From Actinomycetota bacterium (GTDB taxonomy: Bacteria; Armatimonadota; SYMT01): DNA of 52,462 bases. Below the pieces are notes generated by a model. The model saw nothing but the letters and a program-made list of their open reading frames with translations. It did no database searches and had not been told where the DNA came from. Positions 9,601 through 16,649 of the stretch are shown here, piece after piece. The stretch spans positions 1-52,462 of the forward strand of contig SYKE01000287.1 in assembly GCA_005798285.1 (NCBI GenBank), in the 5' to 3' direction. The translations under genes and the position numbers were made by a program. Each line of letters opens with the position of its first letter. Within the stretch, counting starts at the first letter, position 1.

Positions 9601-9831
9601 GATAGCCCGACGGGTCGACGCTATCGCACGCAGGCTGAGACCGGGGGGCTGATCCTGGTATTCTGCCGAGAGGAAGAGAAAGACGCTGCGGGACGGGCTG
9701 CACGATACGACTTCCTCGGCCCCGCCGACTACATCAGCCATCAATCGGAGCGCCCGATGCAAATCCTCTGGCGCCTCCGAACACCGATCCCGCAGACCCT
9801 CTACGATCGTTACCGCGCCGCAGCGGGCTGA
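6652..9831 (+). CDS. PLD-domain / SF2 helicase / DUF3427 protein
   Basis: The product has 1,059 aa with three parts. Residues about 160-300 are a phospholipase-D-like nuclease domain with one HxK motif (LHAKAWLF, His242/Lys244) and IGSSNLSRSAL. Residues about 340-700 are a superfamily 2 helicase: Walker A ATGTGKT (369-375), DEMH (461-464), GLSATPERMDG, and motif VI QQLGRGLRRANGK. Residues about 830-1,059 match DUF3427, with HWESQSTT and the final YDFLGPADYISH. This is a known domain order, seen in standalone restriction-like or repair proteins. The frame continues upstream to 5803, but that stretch overlaps the Kelch gene antisense, and homology begins with LYDRVVTTELA just after ATG 6652. 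A role in phage defence or repair is plausible but not shown. No methylase is adjacent. Confidence 0.9.
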   Translation: MANQPPFEKPAAAGVPSDVAEILAPGLYDRVVTTELAARISAVEAGTHVRTAPLPSDRSASLLSRHLGETAERILRAEDERVGAGAERAEAQRQRAVLAARRALQALEGDVGEGWGDLYPDVAGRLLTAVWTGAHPPDPPGIPLSESALLINEPGEPSLNAQLRTELESADRVDLICAFIQWNGVRLLETALERFLGRGGTMRVITSTYLQATQRKALDRLVALSAEVRVAYESEPAQTRLHAKAWLFHRNSGFHTAYIGSSNLSRSALIDGREWNVRLSQRDAAGILNHFQIAFERYLADPSFEPYDPARDGDRLDGALDASVRTRSDEDSLGAYLDVHPYPHQTRILEQLDVERERRGNWRNLVVAATGTGKTVVAAIDFERVQRAKGPLSLLFVAHQGEILRQARRQFRNVLRRSDFGELWVDGSTPKEWRHVFASVQSLNQNLELLNPEQFDFLIIDEMHHIAADSYERIMAHFRPRMLLGLSATPERMDGQNTLRHFGGRISAELRLWDALRENLLAPFHYFGLPLEDVDLSGFELERGLYRSSDLDQAYLDDRREERARNILGEVNRLTPDIHQTRALGFCVSVRHAEFMAEQWRRAGLAAESLSSETPTDVRRRATERLQAGELRAVFSVNLFNEGVDIPKVDTLLFLRPTASPTIFLQQLGRGLRRANGKSCVTVLDFIGIQNRRFRFDRPLRELTGLSLRELTRCVAHGFDGLPPGCHMELRAEARDRVLESLKQAVPYRTEAIRREVALYGHLPLAEFLETTGIDPAHLYRGGRTYTSLRRETGRLQASPEPDETEVGRRFGRLLGLDDPTLLEELSARLAQGEPAPDFHRDRRLLMLMLNLWPEECLQGDLLPETIRSTFRLTAIREELRQLLELLAARSERMTHPLLDHRLAEAPLRLHGRYSRDETLGAFGNSRPSTFREGVRYVKECESDLLLITLRKSDKHFTESTRYRDYFQSREVLHWESQSTTRADSPTGRRYRTQAETGGLILVFCREEEKDAAGRAARYDFLGPADYISHQSERPMQILWRLRTPIPQTLYDRYRAAAG

Positions 9832-9895
9832 CCAATCGCCATGCGCGTCAAGGTGGCCAGGGCTCACCCAGAATGATGACGAGTGCGCCCTGATG

Positions 9896-11608
9896 CTAGG
9901 AGCCGCTCTTTCCAATCAATGCGCTGAGCTGATTGGGCGGAGCGGCCTTGTAGTGCTTGACGTGACCATCCGCGAAGGCGACGTTGCCACCCAACTGATG
10001 TCGAAGCGCGAAGGAAGTCAACGGATCTGCGGGACTTGCCTGTGTGCCGGAGGAGTCGAACAGCGCGGGCGCTTCCGCCGGCGCCAGCAACATGGCCTGG
10101 TTCACCCCCGAGATCAGGCTATTGAATCCGTACCCATATCCTGTGACGTCAGACGCCGATGGACATCGTTTCGGATCCTTGTGGTAAGGAGCCAGCTTGT
10201 CCGTCCAGTTCGTCGCCGTCGGTAAGCGCTCGTCGTAGTCTTGAGAGTACATCAAGAGCGAGTTTCCCATCTGTTTCAATGTCGACTGGCAGGTGGCTCG
10301 CCGGCCTGTCTCCCGAGCGGTGGCAAAGACGGGGTAGAGAATCACCCAACCCACAACCAGCACGACTCCCGTCACGATGAGCGCTTTCGGTCTTTTTCGC
10401 GTGCGTGGAGCCGCATCGCCTGCGTCCTTCGGAAGCGGCGGCGGCACTGTTCGAGCGGGCTCCGACGGACGTTTCTCTGCCTGGGCGGCGGCTGCGCTGG
10501 GCGGTGGTTCGGCTCGGGGGGGAGACGGGACCGTCGCCGCCTCATCGCGGGGTGGATTTCGTTCGGTTTGAGGTCGAGGCTGAGCCACGTCGAGCACGAC
10601 GACCAGGTCACCTGCGGGGCCGCCGTTCACGCCGGGCTCGCCTGCACTTCGCACACGGATCTGCTCCCCCGACGTGGCCTGCGAGGGCACGCGGACTTGC
10701 TCCACGCGTCCCGACACCCGGATCGCGTGGATACCCCCGCTGAGAGCGTCCTCGTGTGAGAGCTTCAGCACGACCGTGAGGTCCAGGCCGGGCCGAGCGA
10801 AAGCGATCGTTTCCCCCGCTTCCAGCGCAAGCCTCATCTCCTCAGCGGTGAGGAAGCGGTCGTTGATGTCGGTGGAGAGCGCCTTCTCCACAATTCGCAC
10901 GAGGTACGCGGGAGTGGTGTCGGGCAGCGTGGGGTAGCTGTGGTTGACGATCGCATTCATCACCGACAGCTCGTTCGGACCATCGAACGGCGGCCGGCCC
11001 GCCAGCAGCTCATACAGCATCACGCCGGACGCCCAGATGTCGGTGAACACCCCGTACTGACCCGAGAACGCCTCGGGCGGCGAGTAGTAGAGGGTACCGG
11101 TAAAGCCGGATCCGGAGCCGGTGGAGCGGGAGAGCACGCGGGCGACCCCGAAGTCCGTGAGGCGGGGGATGCCCTCCTGCATGAGGACATTCTCGGGCTT
11201 CAGGTCCCGATGGATGATGCCCTGCTTGTGCAGGTACTCCAGTCCGCGCAAGACGCCGATCATGAGCGACGCGGCCGCCGTGGGCGCCATCCGCTTGCCT
11301 GAGCGCAGCCCGATCGCCTTGCGCAGCGAGCCGCCGGAAATGAACTCCGAGACCAGCACCCACTCGCCGTCGTGAACTGCCGCATCCAGCACCGGCACAA
11401 TGTTGGGGTGTCCGGACGCCCGCAGCCACGCCTCAGCTTCCTTCAGGAATGCCTGTTCGGTGCCGGCACTGTCGTGCGGGATCTTCACCGCATGCGGGAT
11501 GGCGACTCGGGAGTCCGTTCGAACGGCACGGTAGACCGAGCCAAACCCTCCGCTTCCGAGGCGCTCTTCCACACGGTAGGGACCAATGATATCGCCGGGC
11601 TTTGGCAT
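9896..11608 (-). CDS. Ser/Thr protein kinase fused to DnaJ-C-like, TM and H-X9-DG domains
   Basis: The product has 570 aa. Residues 11-265 form a complete Hanks-type kinase: glycine loop GSGGFG (18-23), Lys42, HRDLKPEN (133-140), DFG (152-154) and SPPE (176-179). Residues about 275-342 (VLKLSHEDALSGG, RVPSQATSGEQIRVR, GEPGVNGGPAGDLVVV) strongly resemble the Hsp40/DnaJ C-terminal substrate-binding domain. A Pro/Ala-rich linker (345-400) leads to a basic stretch and one membrane helix (409-426). The extracytoplasmic part then resembles pseudopilin-like H-X9-DG proteins: YPVFATARETGRR, MYSQDYDERLP, and His537 with DG 547-548. The kinase would face the cytoplasm and the H-X9-DG domain the outside, which suggests a membrane receptor kinase. 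The DnaJ-like insert is unusual. Confidence 0.88.
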   Translation of the reverse strand: MPKPGDIIGPYRVEERLGSGGFGSVYRAVRTDSRVAIPHAVKIPHDSAGTEQAFLKEAEAWLRASGHPNIVPVLDAAVHDGEWVLVSEFISGGSLRKAIGLRSGKRMAPTAAASLMIGVLRGLEYLHKQGIIHRDLKPENVLMQEGIPRLTDFGVARVLSRSTGSGSGFTGTLYYSPPEAFSGQYGVFTDIWASGVMLYELLAGRPPFDGPNELSVMNAIVNHSYPTLPDTTPAYLVRIVEKALSTDINDRFLTAEEMRLALEAGETIAFARPGLDLTVVLKLSHEDALSGGIHAIRVSGRVEQVRVPSQATSGEQIRVRSAGEPGVNGGPAGDLVVVLDVAQPRPQTERNPPRDEAATVPSPPRAEPPPSAAAAQAEKRPSEPARTVPPPLPKDAGDAAPRTRKRPKALIVTGVVLVVGWVILYPVFATARETGRRATCQSTLKQMGNSLLMYSQDYDERLPTATNWTDKLAPYHKDPKRCPSASDVTGYGYGFNSLISGVNQAMLLAPAEAPALFDSSGTQASPADPLTSFALRHQLGGNVAFADGHVKHYKAAPPNQLSALIGKSGS

Positions 11609-11765
11609 GCTCTTCCCACTGCAGTCGGTTGAGACAGATCTCCCCCGCCTCGCCGGCAGCGTCGATGGGGAGGCGCCGGATCCGAAACCGCTCGAATGAG
11701 GGTTCTGCCGCTCGTTCGGTGTATCCTACGGCAACGCAGTTCGGGCAGTACCGGGAGGTGGAGCG

Positions 11766-12056
11766 ATGGCGGATTTCATCCTGATGATGCACGGGGACGC
11801 TCCCGGCGAGGAAGGCGATTGGGACGGCTATCTTGGTCGTTTGGGAGCGGCGGGAAAACTTCGCGGCGGCAGCGCCATTGGCGGCGGTCGGTGCTTCCGA
11901 AAAGACGGCGCCGAGCGAGCCATCACCTCCGCCCTCGTCGGCTTCATCCGTATTGAGGCCTCGGACGTGGCGGAGGCTGAAACGCTCCTCGCAGGGAACC
12001 CGGTCTACGAGGCCGGCGGCACGGTTGAGATTCGTGAGTTACCTGTGACGGGGTGA
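11766..12056 (+). CDS. YCII-related protein
   Basis: This is a small 96-aa cytoplasmic protein of the YCII (DGPF-like) superfamily, which has a ferredoxin-like alpha/beta fold. It begins with the typical MADFILMMHGD strand. The Leu/Gly-rich centre (WDGYLGRLGAAGKLRGGSAI) and the end (AETLLAGNPVYEAGGTVEIRELP) match family members that often accompany ECF sigma factors. GGAGG lies 8 nt before the ATG and supports this start. The gene is divergent from the kinase gene across 157 bp with no convincing promoter. No ECF sigma factor is adjacent here, so the role is unknown. Confidence 0.85.
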   Translation: MADFILMMHGDAPGEEGDWDGYLGRLGAAGKLRGGSAIGGGRCFRKDGAERAITSALVGFIRIEASDVAEAETLLAGNPVYEAGGTVEIRELPVTG

Positions 12057-12180
12057 CCGGCCGGGTCAGCGAGCGAAGATCGATACCCCCACCGGGGCGC
12101 GTCGGCCCAGACGCTCGCCCAGGGACCGGGACTGCCGGCAGGATCAACACACGTCAGTCTCCCCACGAGACTTGCCCGTC

Positions 12181-12208
12181 TGTCAATCCCGCGAACGCGG
12201 GATTGACA
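12181..12208. repeat. Perfect 28-bp REP-like palindrome
   Basis: The arms TGTCAATCCCGCG and CGCGGGATTGACA are perfectly complementary around a 2-nt AA centre. It is related to the ATTCCCGCG palindromes further on. No T-run follows, so it is better read as a REP-type repeat than as an intrinsic terminator of the YCII gene. Confidence 0.75.
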
Positions 12209-12307
12209 GGATTCCGGGGGCGCGGTTGGTGGCCGAGGAGTCATGTGCTCGCGCACGGGCCCGTGAGTGGGATGAACATCCGTCAGTCTCTCCACGAAAA
12301 AGCGGAG

Positions 12308-12490
12308 TACGTCACTCCCGTGAACGCGGGAGTCCAGATCTATCGTTGAGCGAGGCCGTGCTGTGAAGCGGCAGCCAGACAAGCGTTGAGGAAGTCCGTC
12401 CCAGCATCGTGGCGGGTAGACCGGCCCGCCTCACGGTAGAAACTGCCCGGCGAGAGATCTGGATTCCCGCGTTCGCGGGAATGACGACGT
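12308..12490. repeat. MITE-like element, copy 1 (inverted REP pair)
   Basis: The left end has ACTCCCG and CGGGAGT (12314-12333) followed by CCAGATCTATCG. The right end is the reverse: CGAGAGATCTGG followed by ATTCCCGCG, TT, CGCGGGAAT (12463-12482) and GACGACGT. The two ends are therefore imperfect terminal inverted repeats of about 45 bp around a non-coding core. No target-site duplication could be assigned. This layout resembles BIMEs or MITEs. Confidence 0.65.
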
Positions 12491-12589
12491 TCGGGGGGCG
12501 AGGTTGAGGAACACGGATGGCGTGGTCGCCCGGATGCAGGGCCTGTGGGTAGGAAGAACATCCGTCAGTCTCTCCACGAAAAAGCGGAG

Positions 12590-12772
12590 TACGTCACTCT
12601 CGTGAACGCGGGAGTCCAGATCTATCGTTGAGCAAGGCCGTGCTGTGAAGCGGCAGCCAGACAAGCGTCGAGGAAGTGCGTCCCAGCATCGTGGCGGGTA
12701 GACCGGCCCGCCTCACGGTAGAAACTGCCCGGCGAGAGATCTGGATTCCCGCGTTCGCGGGAATGACGACGT
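12590..12772. repeat. MITE-like element, copy 2
   Basis: This is the same arrangement as copy 1, shifted by 282 bp. The left palindrome (12596-12615) has one arm mismatch (ACTCTCG), and the right palindrome (12745-12764) is perfect. Confidence 0.65.
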
Positions 12773-12979
12773 TTGTGGGGCGAGGTTGAGGAACACGGAT
12801 GGCGTGCTCGAGCGCCTGCCCGGTTGCCGGGCCTGCGGGTGGGATCGACACTCGTCAGTCCTGATGAATGGGGGATCGCTTATGGACTGGATTGAGTCGC
12901 ACCAGTGCAGAGTCCATTTGAACAGTGCGCCACTGCGGCGCGGGGGAAGATGGGAGGGTTCGGGCTTTTGGCTCGTCCG

Positions 12980-14014
12980 TCACTCCGCCACCTCGCTGAG
13001 TTCCTGCTCCAGTTCTTCGATGCTCGGCAGGGCGGTACGGATCTCCTCGGGGAGGCTGTCGGTGAGTTGGTAGCTGGCGATGCCGATCGCCTTGCTCATG
13101 TCCCGCAGCGCGTACTCGGCGAGCACCCGGTTCTTGTCCCGGCAGAGAAGGATGCCGATGCTGGGCGCGTCACCATCCGTGCGCACCAGGTCGTCCACGG
13201 CTGAGAGATAGAAGTTCAACTTCCCTGCGTATTCAGGCTTGAACGAACCGCCTTTGAGCTCGACGACGACGAAGCAGTGCAGGCGGACATGGTAGAAGAG
13301 CAGGTCTATGAAGAACTCTTCTCCGGCCACCTCCAGGCGATACTGGCTGCCGACGAAGGCGAAACCAACCCCCAACTCCAGCAGGAACCGGCGGATGTGC
13401 TCCACGAGCGCCGTCTCAATCTCGCGCTCCTGCGCCTCCTGCCCAAGGCTCAGGAAGTCGAAGTTGTAGGGATCCTTGAGGATCTGGCGAGCCAGGTCAG
13501 ACTGCGGCGCGGGCAGAGTGGCGGTAAAGTTGGTGGGGGCCGCTCCCAGCCGCTCGTGGAGTTTCGACTCGATCTGGAGCGCCAGGACGTTCCGGCTCCA
13601 CCCACTCGCAATGGTCTGCTGGATGTACCACATCCGGTGCTCGGGGGTTTTGACTCGGTCGAGGATCAGGCAGTTGTGGAACCAGGGTATTTGTGCAGCA
13701 GCTTGCTGCACTATTGTCTCCTCTGGCCAGGCTTCCGCAAAGGCCTGCATGTACTTGAGGTTGCGCGGGCTGAACCCTTTCAGCGTGGGGAACTCCCGGC
13801 GGAGGTCGGTGGAGAGCCGATCGACGACCTTCGCACCCCAGCCCCGGGCCCGTTGCAGCTCCAGGATGCGCCGGCCGATCTGCCAGTACAGGAGCACCAG
13901 TTCCCGGTTGACCGAGACCGCCGCCCGCACCTGGGCCGCGCGGATGCGCTCCTTGAGGTCTTCGAGAAGCGGCCCGTATTCCGCCGGGATGGTGATGCGA
14001 CTCTCGTCCGTCAT
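12980..14014 (-). CDS. DUF1016 (YhcG-like) PD-(D/E)XK nuclease family protein
   Basis: The product has 344 aa. The N-terminal DUF1016_N part (residues about 10-150) shows LLYWQIGRRILELQ, RGWGAKVVDRLSTDLRREFP and GFSPRNLKYMQAFAEAWP. The C-terminal half (about 170-320) is a PD-(D/E)XK fold with EFFIDLLFYH and VVVELKGG, which supply Asp, Glu and Lys of the catalytic core, then YAGKLNFYLSAVDD. The family is frequent near restriction and other mobile defence genes, but its biochemical role is not settled. I chose the ATG at 14014 (MTDESRITIP) because GGGAG lies 7 nt upstream and homology starts there. Repeats flank the gene on both sides, which is consistent with an accessory, possibly mobile gene. 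Confidence 0.9.
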   Translation of the reverse strand: MTDESRITIPAEYGPLLEDLKERIRAAQVRAAVSVNRELVLLYWQIGRRILELQRARGWGAKVVDRLSTDLRREFPTLKGFSPRNLKYMQAFAEAWPEETIVQQAAAQIPWFHNCLILDRVKTPEHRMWYIQQTIASGWSRNVLALQIESKLHERLGAAPTNFTATLPAPQSDLARQILKDPYNFDFLSLGQEAQEREIETALVEHIRRFLLELGVGFAFVGSQYRLEVAGEEFFIDLLFYHVRLHCFVVVELKGGSFKPEYAGKLNFYLSAVDDLVRTDGDAPSIGILLCRDKNRVLAEYALRDMSKAIGIASYQLTDSLPEEIRTALPSIEELEQELSEVAE

Positions 14015-14646
14015 TCCGCTCTCCCTTCTCCATTCAGTTGGACGCCGATCAGGAGTTCGACCTCCGTCCGCGCAGTGCGCCGCTCCTCGCTTCGCGCCTC
14101 GTCTATCGCCCGGGCGTGCACACGGCATCTGGGTTGGCAATCCCCTGGGCCTCGTCGATTGCCGCGTCGCTCGGTGATGCTCGGACCTTCATGCCGGCTC
14201 ATCGAGTCTGAGACGAGGTTCGTTTCACCGCGCCTTCCCTGTCAACCACTCCTGGCACGGACATGCTCATGGGTTGGGTCGTGGGGAAATGTCGTGGACG
14301 TGCGCCCCGGTTCCGTGTCGGTCGGCGGGAGCACCCCACGGTAGAAACTGCCAAGCGGTGGATCTGGATTCCCGCCTTCTCGGGAAAGACGACGATAAGC
14401 GTGATCGGCTTGGTGGCGGAAGTTGGCGTGATCGCTCAGCAGAGCGATCAGAAATCCCCCTGCTGCGGGGCAGGAAGCAGCGCCTGACCAGCCACTCTCA
14501 ATCGTCGAGAATGGAAGAACAGGGGACACGAATCGGAAGCATCATCGGAGATTTGCGAGCAACTCGAAGCCGACCCTGGAGCGTCGCCGTGCGATGCCGG
14601 AGCCGGGTGCGGTGCGACCTGCTGAGAGCCGTAGGTGAGGTGCAGG
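14015..14646. other. Intergenic stretch without a convincing gene
   Basis: The only notable items are a half MITE-like repeat near 14336-14395 and a 63-codon minus-strand frame (14202-14011) whose TGA overlaps the nuclease ATG as ATGA. That frame has no Shine-Dalgarno and a low-complexity Arg-rich composition, so I do not call it a gene. It could be a decayed upstream partner. Confidence 0.6.
14336..14395. repeat. Partial (right-half) copy of the MITE-like element
   Basis: The sequence CACGGTAGAAACTGCC followed by GATCTGGATTCCCGCC matches the right half of the elements at 12308 and 12590, with a decayed palindrome TTCCCG/CGGGAA (14369-14386) and GACGACG after it. The left half is missing. 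The three copies therefore flank the DUF1016 gene on both sides. Confidence 0.65.
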
Positions 14647-15429
14647 ATGAGCCATGACCAGGCGGCGCCACCGCAGGCGGCGGGAACGGCGCTGACGGTG
14701 GGAGCGACGGGAGTGAATCCCATCGACGGAGCGACGTGGGTGTGGGTTTCGCCGGGGCGGTTCACGATGGGAAGCCCACCCGGAGAGGGATTCGACGACG
14801 AATGCCCGGCGCATCCGGTCACGATCACGCGGGGGTTCCGGCTGTACCAGCACCCGGTGACGAACGAGCAATACGGGCAGTACCTGCGATCTCGAAGTGG
14901 AGTGAAGGCGCCCCTATACTGGACCGACCGGCGGTTCAACGAGCCGAAGCAGCCGGTGGTGGGGGTGGATTGGATTGAAGCCAGGGCCTACTGCGAGTGG
15001 GCCGGCGCCCGGCTGCCGACGGAAGCGGAATGGGAATATGCGGCACGCGGCCCGGAGAACCGCCAATACCCGTGGGGCGATTCGGCGCCGTGCGCCACCC
15101 TGGCCGTCTTCGGTCAGGATTGGGAGAAGGGGCGGCCTGCGGAAGTCGGCGGTCGGCCCCGAGGAGGGAGTTGGTGCGGGGCGCACGACATGGCGGGCAA
15201 CGTCTGGGAATGGTGCTCCGACTGGTTCTCGGACAGCTACTACGCCAGTATGAAGACGGTGTGGTCTGATCCTACTGGTCCGTCGAAAGGCGTTTATCAC
15301 GTCGTTCGAGGCGGTGCGTGGCTCAACGGTCCCTACTACCTGCGCGCGGCCCATCGGCGCGACAGCCGCCTCGGCGACAGAAGCCTCCACATGGGGTTGC
15401 GACCGGTTGGCGTTGCGCCCCAGGACTGA
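14647..15429 (+). CDS. SUMF1 / formylglycine-generating-enzyme-like protein, probably non-oxidase
   Basis: The product has 260 aa and consists of a single FGE-sulfatase (SUMF1) domain: MVSPGRF-like VWVSPGRFTMGSPPGEGFDD, then HPVTNEQYGQYL, LPTEAEWEYAARG, YPWGD, HDMAGNVWEWCSDWF and VVRGGAW. True formylglycine-generating enzymes have two catalytic Cys in the late segment before GFR. Here that segment reads YYLRAAHRRDSRLGDRSLHMGLRPV with no Cys, so oxidase activity is unlikely. There is no signal peptide. The ATG at 14647 has GAGG 6 nt upstream; a GTG at 14635 is less likely. Such proteins often serve as ligand-binding or structural modules. Repeats lie immediately downstream. Confidence 0.88.
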   Translation: MSHDQAAPPQAAGTALTVGATGVNPIDGATWVWVSPGRFTMGSPPGEGFDDECPAHPVTITRGFRLYQHPVTNEQYGQYLRSRSGVKAPLYWTDRRFNEPKQPVVGVDWIEARAYCEWAGARLPTEAEWEYAARGPENRQYPWGDSAPCATLAVFGQDWEKGRPAEVGGRPRGGSWCGAHDMAGNVWEWCSDWFSDSYYASMKTVWSDPTGPSKGVYHVVRGGAWLNGPYYLRAAHRRDSRLGDRSLHMGLRPVGVAPQD

Positions 15430-15607
15430 GCGTAGATTCTAACATTATCGCCCCCACCGCCCCCACCACCGTCATCCCCGCAGAAGGTGCACCGGGAGGA
15501 CACTCCCTCCACGAAGTGGGGTCCATCCCCCCGGACCTTGTGCGTCAACCCAGCTGACTCGGCCAGGCGCGCTTCACGGAGACTGCTTGCGGTGGACATT
15601 GGCCTGG

Positions 15608-15630
15608 ATCCTCGGGTCAAGCCCGAGGAT
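15608..15630. repeat. REP-like palindrome, CCTCGGG family, copy A
   Basis: Perfect 9-bp arms ATCCTCGGG and CCCGAGGAT flank a TCAAG loop. The flanks CTGG before and GACGAT after equal those of the ATTCCCGCG palindromes at 12463 and 12745, so the two families share termini but differ in the stem. Confidence 0.75.
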
Positions 15631-15846
15631 GACGATGTCTGCCGAGGTGGCTGGTGACACCGGGCTCCTTGCTTCGGGCGGAGGTCCCCGGCGTGTGGCT
15701 CTCCGCGTCGTCATCCCCGCAAAAGTTGCACTGGGTGGTGACTTACCCATAGAGCGGAGATCCATTCGCTACGACCCTGTGCGTCGCCCCGGCTGACTCG
15801 GTCAGGCGCACTTCCCGTGAACTGCTTGCGGCACTTTCACTTCTGG

Positions 15847-15869
15847 ATCCTCGGGTCAAGCCCAAGGAT
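15847..15869. repeat. REP-like palindrome, CCTCGGG family, copy B
   Basis: This is the same palindrome 239 bp downstream of copy A, with one stem mismatch (CCCAAGGAT) and the same CTGG and GACGAT flanks. Confidence 0.7.
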
Positions 15870-16178
15870 GACGATACCACCTGGCGGGGCTGGTGAAACG
15901 GAGTTGCTGCTACGGATGAAAGTCTCCGGCGCGGCCTGAAACAGCGTTTCGGCCGTCGGAGATGCGAGGACTCGTCGATTCCATGGAAGCTGCGTGGGAG
16001 TTTCTGACAACCGGAAAACCGCTGGAAGGTCCGGACGCAACCACGGCTACGGCGGGTTGATCCGGGCCCAGCCGCCAGGCTCGGCTGCGAGGAGCTACGC
16101 GGATGGGAGACTTCGCGGCGGCCGACTTCGGCTCCCAGGTCCTCGACCCGGGCCGGAGACTCAGATCCGACGTTGATG

Positions 16179-16649
16179 TCAAGGGGGGTTCCGCATCCTC
16201 ATGTTGTGAGGAACTGGATCGAATCCATTCGGAAAACGAGTCTCGGAATTGATCCATGATTTTCTTAGGTCAGCACCGTCGAGTATTGTAGTGCTTAAAT
16301 CTACTCCTTCAAGGATAGAACAACATAGTTTTGATTCGGTAACATCTGCTCCGTAGAGGATTGCTCCCACAAATCGGGCTCCTATCAAGAAGCAGCGTTT
16401 CAGGCTCGCATTAGTCAGATTAGCTTCGGATAAGTCTGCTCCAATCAAGTCCGATTCATCTAGAAGCGAATAGCTAAAATCAACCCCGGACATATCTGGA
16501 AACGATAAAGCTAATCCTCTCAAATCCAGATGAGTAAGTGATTCCGCGTCTACATTAAATAATTCGATCGGATGGTTGTCATCGGCTCGCACGACGCGTC
16601 CCTCTACAGATCTAAATCTCTGAACTGTCTGAAGTTGATATATTGTCAT
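16179..16649 (-). CDS. Pentapeptide-repeat protein, AT-rich
   Basis: The product has 156 aa. About ten A(D/N)LXX-type pentapeptides run from residue about 45 to 135 (for example LIGADLSEANLTNASLKRC, AILYGADVTESKL, DLSTTILDGADLRKS), predicting a right-handed quadrilateral beta-helix. Some such proteins mimic DNA and bind gyrase, but that role cannot be read from the sequence. There is no signal peptide. I start at ATG 16649; a TTG at 16682 would add 11 residues but has no Shine-Dalgarno. The gene and its upstream DNA (about 16240-16790) are clearly more AT-rich than everything around them and sit next to repeats, which suggests recent acquisition. Confidence 0.85.
   Translation of the reverse strand: MTIYQLQTVQRFRSVEGRVVRADDNHPIELFNVDAESLTHLDLRGLALSFPDMSGVDFSYSLLDESDLIGADLSEANLTNASLKRCFLIGARFVGAILYGADVTESKLCCSILEGVDLSTTILDGADLRKSWINSETRFPNGFDPVPHNMRMRNPP

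Larger units (their letters stand above)
12271..12838. repeat. 282-bp tandem duplication carrying MITE-like elements
   Basis: Two copies start at about 12275 and 12557 (period 282 bp). Over the first 240 bp I count only about seven differences, so the duplication looks recent. Each copy contains an inverted pair of REP palindromes about 110 bp apart. The box that starts each copy recurs in diverged form at 12146 and 12848, which suggests the array was once longer. Confidence 0.8.
12057..12979. other. Non-coding repeat-rich stretch
   Basis: No credible gene was seen in these 923 bp. The region holds a perfect 28-bp palindrome, two MITE-like units in tandem, and four copies of a box reading CGTCAGTC at 12152, 12281, 12563 and 12853. 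Open frames that read HSRERGNPDL are translations of the palindromes and not proteins. Confidence 0.8.
15471..15885. repeat. 239-bp diverged tandem repeat
   Basis: Copy A starts at 15471 and copy B at 15710; each opens with GTCATCCCCGCA and contains TGACTCGG, GGCGC, ACTGCTTGCGG and a long palindrome in the same order. Roughly three-quarters of positions match by eye, so it is older than the 282-bp repeat upstream. Copy B is incomplete at its end. Confidence 0.7.
15430..16178. other. Non-coding repeat stretch
   Basis: No gene was found in these 749 bp. The first 450 bp hold a second tandem repeat with two palindromes of the CCTCGGG type. The last 300 bp (15886-16178) show nothing I recognise. 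Confidence 0.75.

Noticed and set aside
12340-12851. Several short frames reading HSRERGNPDL
   Set aside because: They are translations of the REP-type palindromes, not real proteins.
14011-14202. 63-codon minus-strand frame overlapping the DUF1016 start by ATGA
   Set aside because: There is no Shine-Dalgarno, composition is Arg-rich and low-complexity, and no family was recognised. A decayed partner is possible.
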